57,379 nt of DNA from Streptomyces xanthophaeus (GCF_000725805.1 NZ_JOFT01000041.1:1-57379), one strand, 5' to 3'. Counted from the first letter of the stretch, positions 19,207-28,463 are shown. Notes: generated by a model not told the origin, from the letters alone. Translations and numbers: made by a program.

Positions 19207-20352
19207 TCACGGGCGCGGGCCCTGGATCTCCACGGCCGCGCAGCGCCAGCGCAGGTCGGGGCCCTGTTCCAGGCGGAAGGCCATCGCAGTGACGCGGTCG
19301 CCCGTCACGATGCGGGCGAAGGCCTCGATGACGCCCGGGCCGGGGATGAAGCGGCCGCACCGGCGGATGACGGGGGACAGCCGCTCGCCGCCCGCGGGGT
19401 CGGCCGGGGCCAGGGTGACCAGCTGCTGGTAGGCGGGGCCGACGGTGTGCCCGAGGAGCGAGTGCACGGGGCGGCGGCCGCTGACGACCGCCAGGAGGCG
19501 CTCGGCGAACCAGTGGTGGGGCCCGCTGCGGGCCGTGGGCGGCGGGCCGACGGGGCGGCGCGGGGCGACGGGCCGCAGACTTCCGACCGGAGCCGGCGGC
19601 CCTGCGGGGGGCCGTACGACGGCCGTGCGCGGGGGGTCGGCGGGGCGGCGGGTGCCGGGCGTGCGCGAGACGTCTGCCGGGCGCCCGGGCGGCGGCGCGC
19701 CTGCCGGCCGCCGGGTGCCGACGGCACGCGAGGGGTACGCCGGGGACCCCTTCGCCGGCGGGCCGGCGGGGCGCCGGGTGCGGGACGTGCGCGAAGTGGG
19801 GGCCGGGGTTGTGGGGTGCGTGTGCGGAGGGTCCGCCGGGGACCCGTTCGGCGGCGGGCCTGCGGGGCGCCCGGTGGTCGTAGGCGGGCTGGTGGGGCGT
19901 TCTGCGACGGTCGTGGGTCGCTGGTCCGTGGCGCGTGCGGTGCCTGCGGCGCGCCGGGGGTCTGCTGCGGGGCGGCCCGTCGGCGGCGCGTCGGTGGTGC
20001 GCCGTGCAACGGCTGCGCGCGGGTCCGAAGGGAACCCGGCGGGCGGGGGGCTTGTGGTGGGCCCTGTGACGGCCGCGGGCGGTGGGTCAGCAGGCTGTCC
20101 AGCGGGCGGCGGCGGGCCTGCGGGGCGGCCTGTGGTGGCCGCGGGCGGCCCAGCGGGCGGCGGCGGTCCTGCGGGGCGCCCGGCGGCGGCCGTGGGTGGC
20201 TGGTCCGTGGGGCGTGCGGCGCCTGCCGGGTGCGGAGGGTCTGCCCGGTGTCCGGGGCCGGCCGGGCCGGTTTCTGCCGCCGGGCGGGGCGGGGCGGCGG
20301 GGCCCTGGCGGGTCGTGTTGCTCCCGGTCGTGCCGCGTGTCGTGGTGTCCAT
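19207..20352 (-). CDS. Rv3235-like protein with a long proline-rich N-terminal region
   Basis: The ATG at 20350-20352 (MDTTTRGTTG) with GGGGG 9 bases upstream gives 381 residues. Only the last ~125 residues look folded (HHWFAERLLAVVSGRRPVHS and IRRCGRFIPGPGVIEAFARI). They resemble the small Rv3235/DUF6459 family that is found near secA in actinobacteria and whose function is unknown. The first ~250 residues are low-complexity P, A, G, R and T, with variants of GRPAGPPPPAG, GTRRPA and TARATDQRPT repeated many times, backed by DNA-level repeats. Because of these repeats, length probably varies between strains. It converges on secA. Confidence 0.75.
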   Translation of the reverse strand: MDTTTRGTTGSNTTRQGPAAPPRPAAETGPAGPGHRADPPHPAGAARPTDQPPTAAAGRPAGPPPPAGPPAATTGRPAGPPPPAGQPADPPPAAVTGPTTSPPPAGFPSDPRAAVARRTTDAPPTGRPAADPRRAAGTARATDQRPTTVAERPTSPPTTTGRPAGPPPNGSPADPPHTHPTTPAPTSRTSRTRRPAGPPAKGSPAYPSRAVGTRRPAGAPPPGRPADVSRTPGTRRPADPPRTAVVRPPAGPPAPVGSLRPVAPRRPVGPPPTARSGPHHWFAERLLAVVSGRRPVHSLLGHTVGPAYQQLVTLAPADPAGGERLSPVIRRCGRFIPGPGVIEAFARIVTGDRVTAMAFRLEQGPDLRWRCAAVEIQGPRP

Positions 20353-20686
20353 CGCGATCTGCCCCCGAACAGGCCGGGCCCGGAGTGGTACCGGGCGGTA
20401 ACTTGATGGGGATCTTCTACGGCCGCCGCACACGCTCCGCAACCGCCCGCAGGCCCCGTACCGACCGGCGGGCCCCTTCACCTATCCGGGTGCCCGCGGC
20501 CCGCGCACCCCCCGCCGGGGCCCTTGGAGGGCCCTCACCGGCGTACGGGGGTGGACGGGGGTGGACGGGCGGCGCGGACGGCCCGGCACCCCGATGGGGG
20601 ACGCGGTCCGTCACCCCACCGGAGCCGTCCGTCCCGGCCTTCGGTCGTATCCTGGGGACGTTCCCGACTACCGAAAGCAGCCGGCC
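20353..20686. other. Divergent intergenic region of 334 bases
   Basis: No gene is supported. Two copies of GGGGGTGGAC lie in tandem at about 20545-20568. TATCCT at 20648-20653 could be a -10 for the DUF6912-like gene with the first base near 20660, but no matching -35 is visible. Confidence 0.4.
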
Positions 20687-21187
20687 ATGCGCGTGTACGT
20701 CCCCCTGACCCTCCCCGGGCTCGCCGAGGCGCACAAGGCGGGTGAGCTGGGCCCCGCCCCGCTGCGTGCGTACGCCGTCACCCCCGGGCTCCGCGAGTGG
20801 TACGTGTCGGACGACATCGAGGAGCTGGAGTACGCGGCCCTGAGCCGGGCCGCCGAAGCCTCCCTGCGGCTGATCGCCGAGGACGACGGCGCCCCGCGCC
20901 GCCGCGTGGTCGTCGCCCTGGACGTCGCCGACAAGGCCGCCGGCGCCACCCCCGGGGTCGACGAGGCCACCCTCGGCCAGGTCACCCTGGCCGCCGCCGT
21001 ACGGCTCTCCGTGGCCGCCGCCGTGCACGTGGACGCCGACGACGCCGAGGCGGACGTGGCCGCCGCGGCGGCCGCACTGGCCGCCGCCGACGCCGGGGAC
21101 GACGACGCGCGGTTCACCGTCGACGGCGCCGAGGACCACGAGCTGCTGTGGTTCGGCGTCCAGGAGATCCCGGGGCTGCTCAAGTGA
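20687..21187 (+). CDS. DUF6912-like small protein
   Basis: This 166-residue acidic protein starts MRVYVPLTLPGLAEAHKAGE and ends DHELLWFGVQEIPGLLK, the ends typical of the actinobacterial family DUF6912. The middle is alanine- and aspartate-rich (DDAEADVAAAAAALAAADAG). No catalytic motif, signal or membrane segment is visible and no function is known. Its stop overlaps the start of the HAD hydrolase gene (GTGA), so the two are translated together and may act in one pathway. Confidence 0.8.
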   Translation: MRVYVPLTLPGLAEAHKAGELGPAPLRAYAVTPGLREWYVSDDIEELEYAALSRAAEASLRLIAEDDGAPRRRVVVALDVADKAAGATPGVDEATLGQVTLAAAVRLSVAAAVHVDADDAEADVAAAAAALAAADAGDDDARFTVDGAEDHELLWFGVQEIPGLLK

Positions 21188-21852
21188 CGGCGCACACCAC
21201 CCACATCGTCTGGGACTGGAACGGCACGCTGCTGCACGACATCGATGCCGTCATCGTGGCGACCAACGCCTCCTTCGCCGAGCTCGGACTCCCGCCGATC
21301 ACCCTGGCGACCTACCGCGACATGTACGTCGTACCCGTGCCGAAGTTCTACGAGCGCCTGATGGGAAGGCTGCCCACCGACGAGGAATGGCTCGTCATGG
21401 ACGAGGCCTTCCACCGTCACTACTGGGCCGCCGCCGAGGACTCCGGGCTCGCCGAAGGCGCCCGGGAACTGCTCCGGGACTGGCAGCAGGACGGCCTCAC
21501 CCAGTCCCTGCTGTCGCTCGCGCCCCACGAGAAGCTCGTGCCGCTGGTGCAGTCCCACGGGATCGACCGGCACTTCCTGCGCGTGGACGGCCGCACCGGC
21601 CCCTCCCACACCAGCAAGGCCGGTCACCTCGTACGCCACCTGGCCGCCCTGGACGGGACGGGCGTGACGGCGGCCCGTACGGTGCTCATCGGGGACGCCG
21701 TGGACGACGCGCTCGCGGCGGCCCACGTCGGCGCCCGGGCCGTTCTGTACACGGGCGGTTCGCACAGCCGCAGCAGTCTGGAATCGGCCGGTGTGCCCGT
21801 CGTGGACTCCCTGGCCGAAGCCGTACACACAGCTCGCGAGCTGGCCGAATAG
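21184..21852 (+). CDS. HAD-family hydrolase (phosphatase-like)
   Basis: The GTG at 21184 overlaps the preceding stop by 4 bases and gives 222 residues. Motif I is VWDWNGTLL, where the usual D-x-D-G-T is D-W-N-G-T: the nucleophile Asp and the acid/base position are D and N. Some phosphoglycolate-phosphatase-like proteins have the same change. Motif II lies in LLSLAPHEKL, motif III at the Lys of SHTSKAGH, and motif IV is VLIGDAVDDALAA. A four-helix cap is placed after motif I (subfamily IA). The substrate is unknown. The Asn in motif I could lower phosphatase activity. Confidence 0.88.
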   Translation: MTAHTTHIVWDWNGTLLHDIDAVIVATNASFAELGLPPITLATYRDMYVVPVPKFYERLMGRLPTDEEWLVMDEAFHRHYWAAAEDSGLAEGARELLRDWQQDGLTQSLLSLAPHEKLVPLVQSHGIDRHFLRVDGRTGPSHTSKAGHLVRHLAALDGTGVTAARTVLIGDAVDDALAAAHVGARAVLYTGGSHSRSSLESAGVPVVDSLAEAVHTARELAE

Positions 21853-22208
21853 CAGCGGGCACGGAACGCGGCGCGCGTCGCTGTCCAGAGTGTCAAAGTT
21901 CCACCCCCGGTTTTGTACACATACAGCTCATGACGGGCTGGGGGTGCGGGGAGATAGCCTTGTACCCGTGATCAGCGCGATAGTCATCGGGGGCACCGAC
22001 GCCCCCGGCCTGCGCCCGGCGCACCAAGGTGCCCGGGCCTTCGCTGATCCCCGCTGCCGGGACCTCCTGCCGATCATGGCTGATTCCCTCCCGGTCGGCT
22101 CTCTCGACGGCATAGCGTCGATCCCGAACGCGCATCCCGCATCGCGGCGCTATGCCATTCCTTCCTTCACCTACGTCACGCAATGGCGCGCGACAGGAGC
22201 CAGAGGAC
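21853..22208. other. 356-base region upstream of gdh
   Basis: The stretch between the HAD hydrolase and gdh has no conserved gene. It contains the candidate -10 TAGCCT (21955-21960) and the upstream reading frame listed separately. The unusually long leader suggests regulation of gdh at RNA or promoter level. Confidence 0.5.
21955..21960 (+). promoter_or_regulatory. -10 element TAGCCT upstream of gdh
   Basis: TAGCCT lies 7 bases before GTG at 21968 and about 250 bases before the gdh start. TGACGG at 21931-21936, 18 bases upstream, could be the -35 (GAC core of TTGACA). Confidence 0.4.
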
Positions 22209-22270
22209 ATGCAGACCAAGCTGGACGAAGCAAAGGCCGAGCTGCTCACACGGGCGGCCCGGGTAGCTGA
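21968..22270 (+). CDS. Possible leaderless upstream ORF overlapping the gdh start
   Basis: The GTG at 21968 lies 7 bases after a -10 element and opens a 100-codon frame (MISAIVIGGTDAPGLRPAHQ) that runs 62 bases into gdh in another frame. The peptide is not recognised and contains no domain. If translated from a leaderless transcript, it would end inside gdh and could couple or reduce gdh translation. Equally it may be a chance frame. Confidence 0.25.
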   Translation: MISAIVIGGTDAPGLRPAHQGARAFADPRCRDLLPIMADSLPVGSLDGIASIPNAHPASRRYAIPSFTYVTQWRATGARGHADQAGRSKGRAAHTGGPGS

Positions 22271-25200
22271 GCACAGCCCGGCCGGGGGGCTACTTCCGAC
22301 TGGGTCCGAGCAGGGGGAGCGTCCCGGCAGGGACTCCGTGCTCTCCTACCTCCAGCGCTACTACCTGCACACCGCCCCAGAGGACCTCTTGGACCGGGAC
22401 CCGGTCGACGTGTTCGGCGGTGCGCTCTCGCACTACCGGCTCGCCGAGAACCGGCCGCAGGGCACGGCGAACGTGCGCGTGCACACCCCCACGGTGGAGG
22501 AGAACGGCTGGACCTCCAGCCACTCCGTCGTCGAGGTCGTCACCGACGACATGCCCTTCCTCGTGGACTCCGTCACCAACGAGCTGTCCCGGCAGGGCCG
22601 CGGCATCCACGTCGTGATCCACCCGCAGGTCGTCGTCCGCCGTGACGTCACCGGCAAGCTCATCGAGATCCTCGGTCCCGACTGCGACGCGCACGGCCCC
22701 CGTACCGCGCGCCCCCACGACTCCCTCGTCGAGTCCTGGATCCACGTCGAGATCGACCGCGAGACCGACCGGGCCGACCTCAAGCAGATCACCGGCGACC
22801 TGCTGCGCGTCCTGTCCGACGTGCGCGAGTCCGTCGAGGACTGGGAGAAGATGCGCGACGCCGCGCTGCGCATCGCCGAGGGCCTGCACGAGGAGCCCAC
22901 CGCCCCCGACCTGCGTGAGTACGAGATGGAGGAGGCCGGCGAACTGCTGCGCTGGCTCGCCGACGACCACTTCACCTTCCTCGGCTACCGCGAGTACAAC
23001 CTCGTCGACGGCGACTCCCTGTCCGCCGTGCCGGGCACCGGCCTCGGCATCCTGCGCGCCGACCCGCACCACAGCGACAAGGAGGACGGCCACCCGGTCT
23101 CGCCGTCCTTCAACCGGCTGCCGGCCGACGCCCGCGCCAAGGCCCGCGAGCACCGCCTGCTGGTGCTGACCAAGGCCAACAGCCGCTCCACCGTGCACCG
23201 CCCCTCGTACCTGGACTACGTGGGCGTCAAGAAGTTCGACGCGGACGGCAACGTCGTCGGCGAGCGCCGCTTCCTCGGCCTGTTCTCCTCCGCCGCGTAC
23301 ACCGAGTCGGTGCGCCGCGTCCCCGTCGTCCGCCGCAAGGTCGCCGAGGTCCTGGAGGGCGCCGGCTTCGCGCCGAGCAGCCACGACGGCCGCGACCTGC
23401 TGCAGATCCTGGAGACCTACCCGCGCGACGAGCTGTTCCAGACCCCCGTCGACCAGCTCCGGGCGATCGTCACCTCCGTCCTGTACCTGCAGGAGCGCCG
23501 CCGACTGCGGCTGTACCTGCGCCAGGACGAGTACGGGCGCTACTACTCCGCACTGGTCTACCTGCCCCGCGACCGGTTCACCACCGGCGTCCGGCTGCGT
23601 CTGATGGACATCCTGAAGGAGGAGCTCGACGGCACCAGCGTCGACTTCACCGCCTGGAACACCGAGTCGATCCTCTCCCGCATCCACTTCGTCGTCCGCG
23701 TCCCGCAGGGCAAGGAACTGCCCGTCCTCACCGACGCCGACGTCGAGCGCATCGAGGCCCGCCTCGTCGAGGCCGCCCGCTCCTGGGCCGACGGCTTCGG
23801 CGAGGCACTGGTCGCCGAGCTGGGCGAGGAGCGCGCCGCCGAGCTGCTGCGCAAGTACGGCACCTCCTTCCCCGAGGGCTACAAGGCCGACCACTCGCCG
23901 CGTGCGGCCGTGGCCGACCTCTGCCACCTGGAGCGGCTCTCCGCCAGCGACAGCGAGTTCGCGCTCTCGCTGTACGAGCCGGTCGGCGCGGGCCCCGGCG
24001 AGCGCCGGTTCAAGATCTACCGGACCGGCGAGCAGGTCTCCCTGTCCGCGGTCCTGCCGGTGCTCCAGCGCCTGGGCGTCGAGGTCACCGACGAGCGCCC
24101 GTACGAGCTGCGCCGCTCCGACCGGGTCAGCGCCTGGATCTACGACTTCGGTCTGCGGATGCCCGTCTCCTCCGGGAACGGCGACAACGGCGCGAACGCC
24201 CACTACATGGGCGATGACGCCCGCGAGCGCTTCCAGGAGGCCTTCGCCGCGGTCTGGCAGGGCGACGCCGAGAACGACAACTTCAACACCCTGGTGCTGG
24301 GCGCCGGGCTCACCTGGCGCCAGGCCGTCGTCCTGCGCGCGTACGCCAAGTACATGCGCCAGGCCGGCTCCACCTTCAGCCAGGACTACATGGAGGACAC
24401 CCTCCGCAACAACGTCCACACCACCCGGCTGCTGGTCTCGCTCTTCGAGGCGCGGATGTCCCCCGGCCGCCAGGCCGCGGGCAGCGAGCTCGTCGACGCC
24501 ATGATGGAGGAGCTGGACGGGGCCCTGGACCAGGTCGCCTCGCTGGACGAGGACCGCATCCTGCGGGCCTTCCTCACCCTCATCAAGGCGACGCTGCGCA
24601 CCAACTTCTTCCAGACGGACTCGGCGGGCGATCCGCACTCCTACGTGTCGATGAAGTTCGACCCGCAGGCCATCCCGGACCTCCCGGCGCCGCGCCCGGC
24701 CTTCGAGATCTGGGTGTACTCCCCGCGCGTCGAGGGCGTCCACCTGCGCTTCGGCAAGGTCGCCCGCGGCGGGCTGCGCTGGTCCGACCGGCGCGAGGAC
24801 TTCCGTACGGAGATCCTCGGCCTGGTCAAGGCGCAGATGGTCAAGAACACCGTCATCGTGCCGGTCGGCGCCAAGGGCGGCTTCGTCGCCAAGAACCTGC
24901 CGGACCCGTCGGTGGACCGCGACGCCTGGCTCGCCGAGGGCATCGCCTCGTACAAGATCTTCATCTCGGCGCTGCTCGACATCACCGACAACATGGTCGC
25001 GGGCGAGGTCGTGCCGCCCACCGGCGTGGTCCGCCACGACGAGGACGACACCTACCTCGTCGTCGCCGCCGACAAGGGCACCGCGACCTTCTCCGACATC
25101 GCCAACGGGGTCGCGGAGGCGTACGGGTTCTGGCTCGGCGACGCCTTCGCCTCCGGCGGCTCGGCCGGCTACGACCACAAGGGCATGGGCATCACGGCCC

Positions 25201-27191
25201 GCGGCGCCTGGGAGTCCGTCAAGCGGCACTTCCGCGAGCTCGGCCACGACACCCAGACCCAGGACTTCACGGTCGTCGGCGTCGGTGACATGTCGGGCGA
25301 CGTCTTCGGCAACGGCATGCTGCTCTCCGAGCACATCCGCCTGGTGGCCGCCTTCGACCACCGGCACATCTTCATCGACCCGGCTCCGGACGCGGCCACC
25401 TCGTACGCGGAGCGCCGCCGGCTGTTCGAGCTGCCGCGCTCCTCGTGGGCCGACTACGACACCTCGCTGCTGTCCGCGGGCGGCGGCATCCACCCGCGCA
25501 GCGCCAAGGCGATCCCGATCAACGCGCAGGTCAGGGCGGCCCTCGGCATCGAGGCGGGCGTCACCAAGATGACCCCCGCCGACCTGATGCAGGCCATCCT
25601 CAAGGCCCCGGTCGACCTGCTGTGGAACGGCGGCATCGGTACGTACGTCAAGGCGACGGCCGAGACGCACGCGGACGTCGGCGACAAGGCCAACGACGCC
25701 ATCCGCGTCAACGGCTCCGACGTCCGGGCCAAGGTCATCGGCGAGGGCGGAAACCTGGGTCTGACCCAGCTCGGCCGCATCGAGTTCGCACGGACCGGCG
25801 CCGACGGCGAAGGCGGCAAGATCAACACCGACGCCATCGACAACAGCGCGGGCGTGGACACCTCCGACCACGAGGTGAACATCAAGATCCTGCTCAACGC
25901 GGTCGTCGCGGACGGCGACATGACCGTCAAGCAGCGCAACAAGCTCCTCGCCGAGATGACCGACGAGGTCGGGCACCTGGTGCTGCGCAACAACTACGCG
26001 CAGAACCTCGCCCTCGCCAACGGTGCGGCGCAGGCCCCGAGCCTGCTCCACGCCCAGCAGCGCTTCATGCGCCGCCTGGAGCGCGCCGGGCGGCTCGACC
26101 GCCAGCTGGAGTTCCTGCCCGCCGACCGGCAGATCCGCGAACTGCTCGGCAACGGAAAGGGCCTGACCCAGCCGGAGCTGGCCGTCCTGTTCGCCTACAC
26201 CAAGATCACGGTGGCGGACGAGCTCATCGCGACGGAGCTGCCGGACGACCCGTACCTGCGCCGCCTGCTCTTCGCGTACTTCCCGTCCGCACTGCGCGAG
26301 AAGTTCCCCGAGCAGGTCGACGGGCACGCGCTGCGCCGGGAGATCATCACGACCATCCTGGTCAACGACACCGTCAACACCGGTGGTTCGACCTTCCTGC
26401 ACCGGCTGCGCGAGGAGACCGGGGCCTCCACGGAGGAGATCGTGCGGGCGCAGCTCGCGGCCCGCGAGATCTTCGGCCTGGCCGAGGTGTGGGACGCGGT
26501 CGAGGCGCTGGACAACAAGGTCGCGGCCAGTGTCCAGACCCGGATCCGGCTGCACTCGCGGCGCCTGGTCGAGCGCGGTACGCGCTGGCTGCTGAACAAC
26601 CGGCCGCAGCCGCTCCAGATGACCGAGACCATCGACTTCTTCGCGGAGCGGGTCGGGCACGTCTGGGCCGAGCTGCCCAAGCTGGTGCGCGGCGCGGACC
26701 TGGACTGGTACCAGTCGATCATGGACGAGCTGATCGGCGAGGGGGTGCCGGAGGAACTGGCCGCCAAGGTCGCCGGCTTCTCCTCCGCCTTCCCGACGCT
26801 GGACGTCGTCGCGATCGCGGACCGTACCGGCACGGCCCCGCTGGACGTGGCCGAGGTCTACTACGACCTCGCCGACCGCCTGGACATCACCCAGCTGATG
26901 GACCGGATCATCGAGCTGCCGCGGGCCGACCGCTGGCAGTCCATGGCCCGCGCTTCCATCCGCGAGGACCTGTTCGCGGCGCACGCGGCCCTGACCGCCG
27001 ACGTGCTGTCGGTGGGCGACGGCACCTCGACTCCCGAGGAGCGCTTCCAGGCGTGGGAGGAGAAGAACGCGGCGATCATCGGCCGGGCCCGGACGACCCT
27101 GGACGAGATCCGCGGTTCGGACGACTTCGACCTGGCGAACCTGTCGGTGGCCATGCGCACGATGCGCAGCCTGCTGCGCGCGCACAGCTAA
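22209..27191 (+). CDS. gdh: NAD-specific glutamate dehydrogenase, large (about 180 kDa) type
   Basis: This 1,660-residue protein has the length and layout of the large NAD-dependent glutamate dehydrogenases (L-180 class), first characterised in Streptomyces clavuligerus. It deaminates glutamate to 2-oxoglutarate and ammonia, mainly for catabolism. The N-terminal half holds ACT-like regulatory segments, and the catalytic core lies in about residues 700-1250. The core is visible in RGGLRWSDRREDFRTEILGL, VKAQMVKNTVIVPVGAKGGF and VIGEGGNLGLTQLGRIEFAR, and the C-terminal ~400 residues are helical. The start is ATG at 22209 after AGGAG and GAGG. A very strong palindromic terminator follows. It is a single-gene unit with a long leader. 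Confidence 0.95.
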   Translation: MQTKLDEAKAELLTRAARVAEHSPAGGLLPTGSEQGERPGRDSVLSYLQRYYLHTAPEDLLDRDPVDVFGGALSHYRLAENRPQGTANVRVHTPTVEENGWTSSHSVVEVVTDDMPFLVDSVTNELSRQGRGIHVVIHPQVVVRRDVTGKLIEILGPDCDAHGPRTARPHDSLVESWIHVEIDRETDRADLKQITGDLLRVLSDVRESVEDWEKMRDAALRIAEGLHEEPTAPDLREYEMEEAGELLRWLADDHFTFLGYREYNLVDGDSLSAVPGTGLGILRADPHHSDKEDGHPVSPSFNRLPADARAKAREHRLLVLTKANSRSTVHRPSYLDYVGVKKFDADGNVVGERRFLGLFSSAAYTESVRRVPVVRRKVAEVLEGAGFAPSSHDGRDLLQILETYPRDELFQTPVDQLRAIVTSVLYLQERRRLRLYLRQDEYGRYYSALVYLPRDRFTTGVRLRLMDILKEELDGTSVDFTAWNTESILSRIHFVVRVPQGKELPVLTDADVERIEARLVEAARSWADGFGEALVAELGEERAAELLRKYGTSFPEGYKADHSPRAAVADLCHLERLSASDSEFALSLYEPVGAGPGERRFKIYRTGEQVSLSAVLPVLQRLGVEVTDERPYELRRSDRVSAWIYDFGLRMPVSSGNGDNGANAHYMGDDARERFQEAFAAVWQGDAENDNFNTLVLGAGLTWRQAVVLRAYAKYMRQAGSTFSQDYMEDTLRNNVHTTRLLVSLFEARMSPGRQAAGSELVDAMMEELDGALDQVASLDEDRILRAFLTLIKATLRTNFFQTDSAGDPHSYVSMKFDPQAIPDLPAPRPAFEIWVYSPRVEGVHLRFGKVARGGLRWSDRREDFRTEILGLVKAQMVKNTVIVPVGAKGGFVAKNLPDPSVDRDAWLAEGIASYKIFISALLDITDNMVAGEVVPPTGVVRHDEDDTYLVVAADKGTATFSDIANGVAEAYGFWLGDAFASGGSAGYDHKGMGITARGAWESVKRHFRELGHDTQTQDFTVVGVGDMSGDVFGNGMLLSEHIRLVAAFDHRHIFIDPAPDAATSYAERRRLFELPRSSWADYDTSLLSAGGGIHPRSAKAIPINAQVRAALGIEAGVTKMTPADLMQAILKAPVDLLWNGGIGTYVKATAETHADVGDKANDAIRVNGSDVRAKVIGEGGNLGLTQLGRIEFARTGADGEGGKINTDAIDNSAGVDTSDHEVNIKILLNAVVADGDMTVKQRNKLLAEMTDEVGHLVLRNNYAQNLALANGAAQAPSLLHAQQRFMRRLERAGRLDRQLEFLPADRQIRELLGNGKGLTQPELAVLFAYTKITVADELIATELPDDPYLRRLLFAYFPSALREKFPEQVDGHALRREIITTILVNDTVNTGGSTFLHRLREETGASTEEIVRAQLAAREIFGLAEVWDAVEALDNKVAASVQTRIRLHSRRLVERGTRWLLNNRPQPLQMTETIDFFAERVGHVWAELPKLVRGADLDWYQSIMDELIGEGVPEELAAKVAGFSSAFPTLDVVAIADRTGTAPLDVAEVYYDLADRLDITQLMDRIIELPRADRWQSMARASIREDLFAAHAALTADVLSVGDGTSTPEERFQAWEEKNAAIIGRARTTLDEIRGSDDFDLANLSVAMRTMRSLLRAHS

Positions 27192-27202
27192 CCGCTGCAC
27201 GA

Positions 27203-27248
27203 CGAAGGCCCCGGCCCCCGGATCGCGATCCGGGGGCCGGGGCCTTCG
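27203..27248. terminator. Bidirectional terminator after gdh
   Basis: A perfect 46-base palindrome starts CGAAGGCCCCGGCCCCCGGA and meets its complement at GATCGCGATC. It sits between the convergent gdh and 27259-27639 genes and can end both. Confidence 0.92.
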
Positions 27249-27258
27249 TGCTGTCCGC

Positions 27259-27639
27259 TCAGTCGTCGGCGAGGGCTTCGCAGGTGCAGTAGTAGCCGGT
27301 GCACGGGGTGCCGGCCTCGGAGCCGTAGGGGCCGAGGCCGGCCATGAGCCGCAGGACCTCCGCACGTTCGGCCGCGCTGAGCACGGGCCTCGGCGGGGTG
27401 CCGGGCCGGTGCCAGTCGGCCGGGAGGTCCTCGATGTCGGCGACGCGCCGCCCGTCGACGAAGAAGGTGTGGAGCGGGTGGTCGGGGAAGCCGTTGAGCC
27501 GCAGCACCCACCACCGGCCCTCGGCCCGCGCCGCGTGGGGGAAGACGTTCGAGCCGGTGGCGTGCCAGACGGCCCCCGGAGGCAGCGGGGGCAGCGGGAT
27601 GCCACCCGCCACGTCGGGCCAGTTCCGGTTTCTCGTCAT
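27259..27639 (-). CDS. Hypothetical protein, 126 residues
   Basis: I do not recognise a domain. The ATG at 27637-27639 (MTRNRNWPDVAGG) has GAGGA 8 bases upstream and is preferred over an in-frame start 12 codons further up. The protein is small and soluble in appearance, with aromatic patches (RWWVLRLNGFPDHPLHTFFV) and ending in a Cys-rich motif CTGYYCTCEALADD that could bind a metal. It is encoded between gdh and the wall-polymer ABC transporter on the same strand as the latter, 53 bases away, but no functional link is evident. Confidence 0.75.
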   Translation of the reverse strand: MTRNRNWPDVAGGIPLPPLPPGAVWHATGSNVFPHAARAEGRWWVLRLNGFPDHPLHTFFVDGRRVADIEDLPADWHRPGTPPRPVLSAAERAEVLRLMAGLGPYGSEAGTPCTGYYCTCEALADD

Positions 27640-27692
27640 GCGCCCATCCTCGGGGCCGGGGGCCTGAGCGGGCAAGATCCGGGAGGGGCTGC

Positions 27693-28463
27693 CTAGCGGC
27701 GCGTGAAGGCCTCGTAGGCGGCGCAGACCTCGGCGGAGGGGCCGTCCATGCGCAGGACGCCGGACTCCAGCCAGATGGCCCGGTCGCAGGTCTCGCGGAC
27801 GGTGTTGATGCCGTGGCTGACGAGGAAGACGGTGCCGGCGTGTTCGCGGAGTTCTTCGATGCGGGCCTGGCTGCGGCGCTGGAAGGCGGCGTCGCCGGTG
27901 GCCAGGGCCTCGTCGATCATCAGGACGTCGTGGTCCTTGGCGGCGGCGATGGAGAAGCGCAGCCGGGCGCCCATGCCGGAGGAGTACGTACGCATCGGCA
28001 GGGAGATGAAGTCGCCCTTCTCGTTGATCCCGGAGAAGTCGACGATGCCCTGGTAGCGCTCGCGGATCTGCTGCTTGGTCATGCCCATCGCGAGGCCGCC
28101 GAGGACGACGTTGCGCTCGCCCGTCAGATCGTTCATCAGGGCGGCGTTCACGCCCAGCAGCGAGGGCTGGCCGTAGGAGTAGATCCGGCCGCGGGCCGTC
28201 GGCTGGAGTCCGGCGATGGCGGCGAGCAGGGTGGACTTGCCGGAGCCGTTGGAGCCGATGAGGCCGATCGCCTCGCCCTTGTACGCGGTGAAGCTGACGC
28301 CCTTCACGGCGTGCACCTCGCGCACACCGGGTGCGGGCTTGCCGGAGAAGATCCGGCTGAGGGCGGCGGTGGCACCGCCCTTGCGGCCGCCGCCGTTGAC
28401 CTTGTAGACGACGTGGACGTCGTCGGCGATGACGGTGGGGGTCCTCACAGCGGTGTCAGCCAC
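27693..28463 (-). CDS. ABC exporter ATPase, teichoic-acid/polysaccharide type (TagH-like)
   Basis: The 256 residues include Walker A GSNGSGKST (70-78), the signature motif YSSGMGARLRFSIAA and Walker B DVLMIDEALATGD. The YSSGM signature (instead of LSGGQ) and the short N-terminal strand are typical of ATPases exporting teichoic acids, O-antigen or capsule (TagH, Wzt, KpsT). The GTG start at 28461-28463 overlaps the permease stop by 8 bases. With the bifunctional CDP-glycerol-type transferase at 30183-32456, it suggests export of a wall glycopolymer. TagH proteins often carry a C-terminal domain; this one lacks it. Confidence 0.93.
   Translation of the reverse strand: MADTAVRTPTVIADDVHVVYKVNGGGRKGGATAALSRIFSGKPAPGVREVHAVKGVSFTAYKGEAIGLIGSNGSGKSTLLAAIAGLQPTARGRIYSYGQPSLLGVNAALMNDLTGERNVVLGGLAMGMTKQQIRERYQGIVDFSGINEKGDFISLPMRTYSSGMGARLRFSIAAAKDHDVLMIDEALATGDAAFQRRSQARIEELREHAGTVFLVSHGINTVRETCDRAIWLESGVLRMDGPSAEVCAAYEAFTRR

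Noticed and set aside
22290..27605. A 1,771-codon minus-strand frame opposite gdh
   Set aside because: It is antisense to a complete glutamate dehydrogenase and has no recognisable domain; its residue composition (V, D, G, R, L) is that of a shadow frame.
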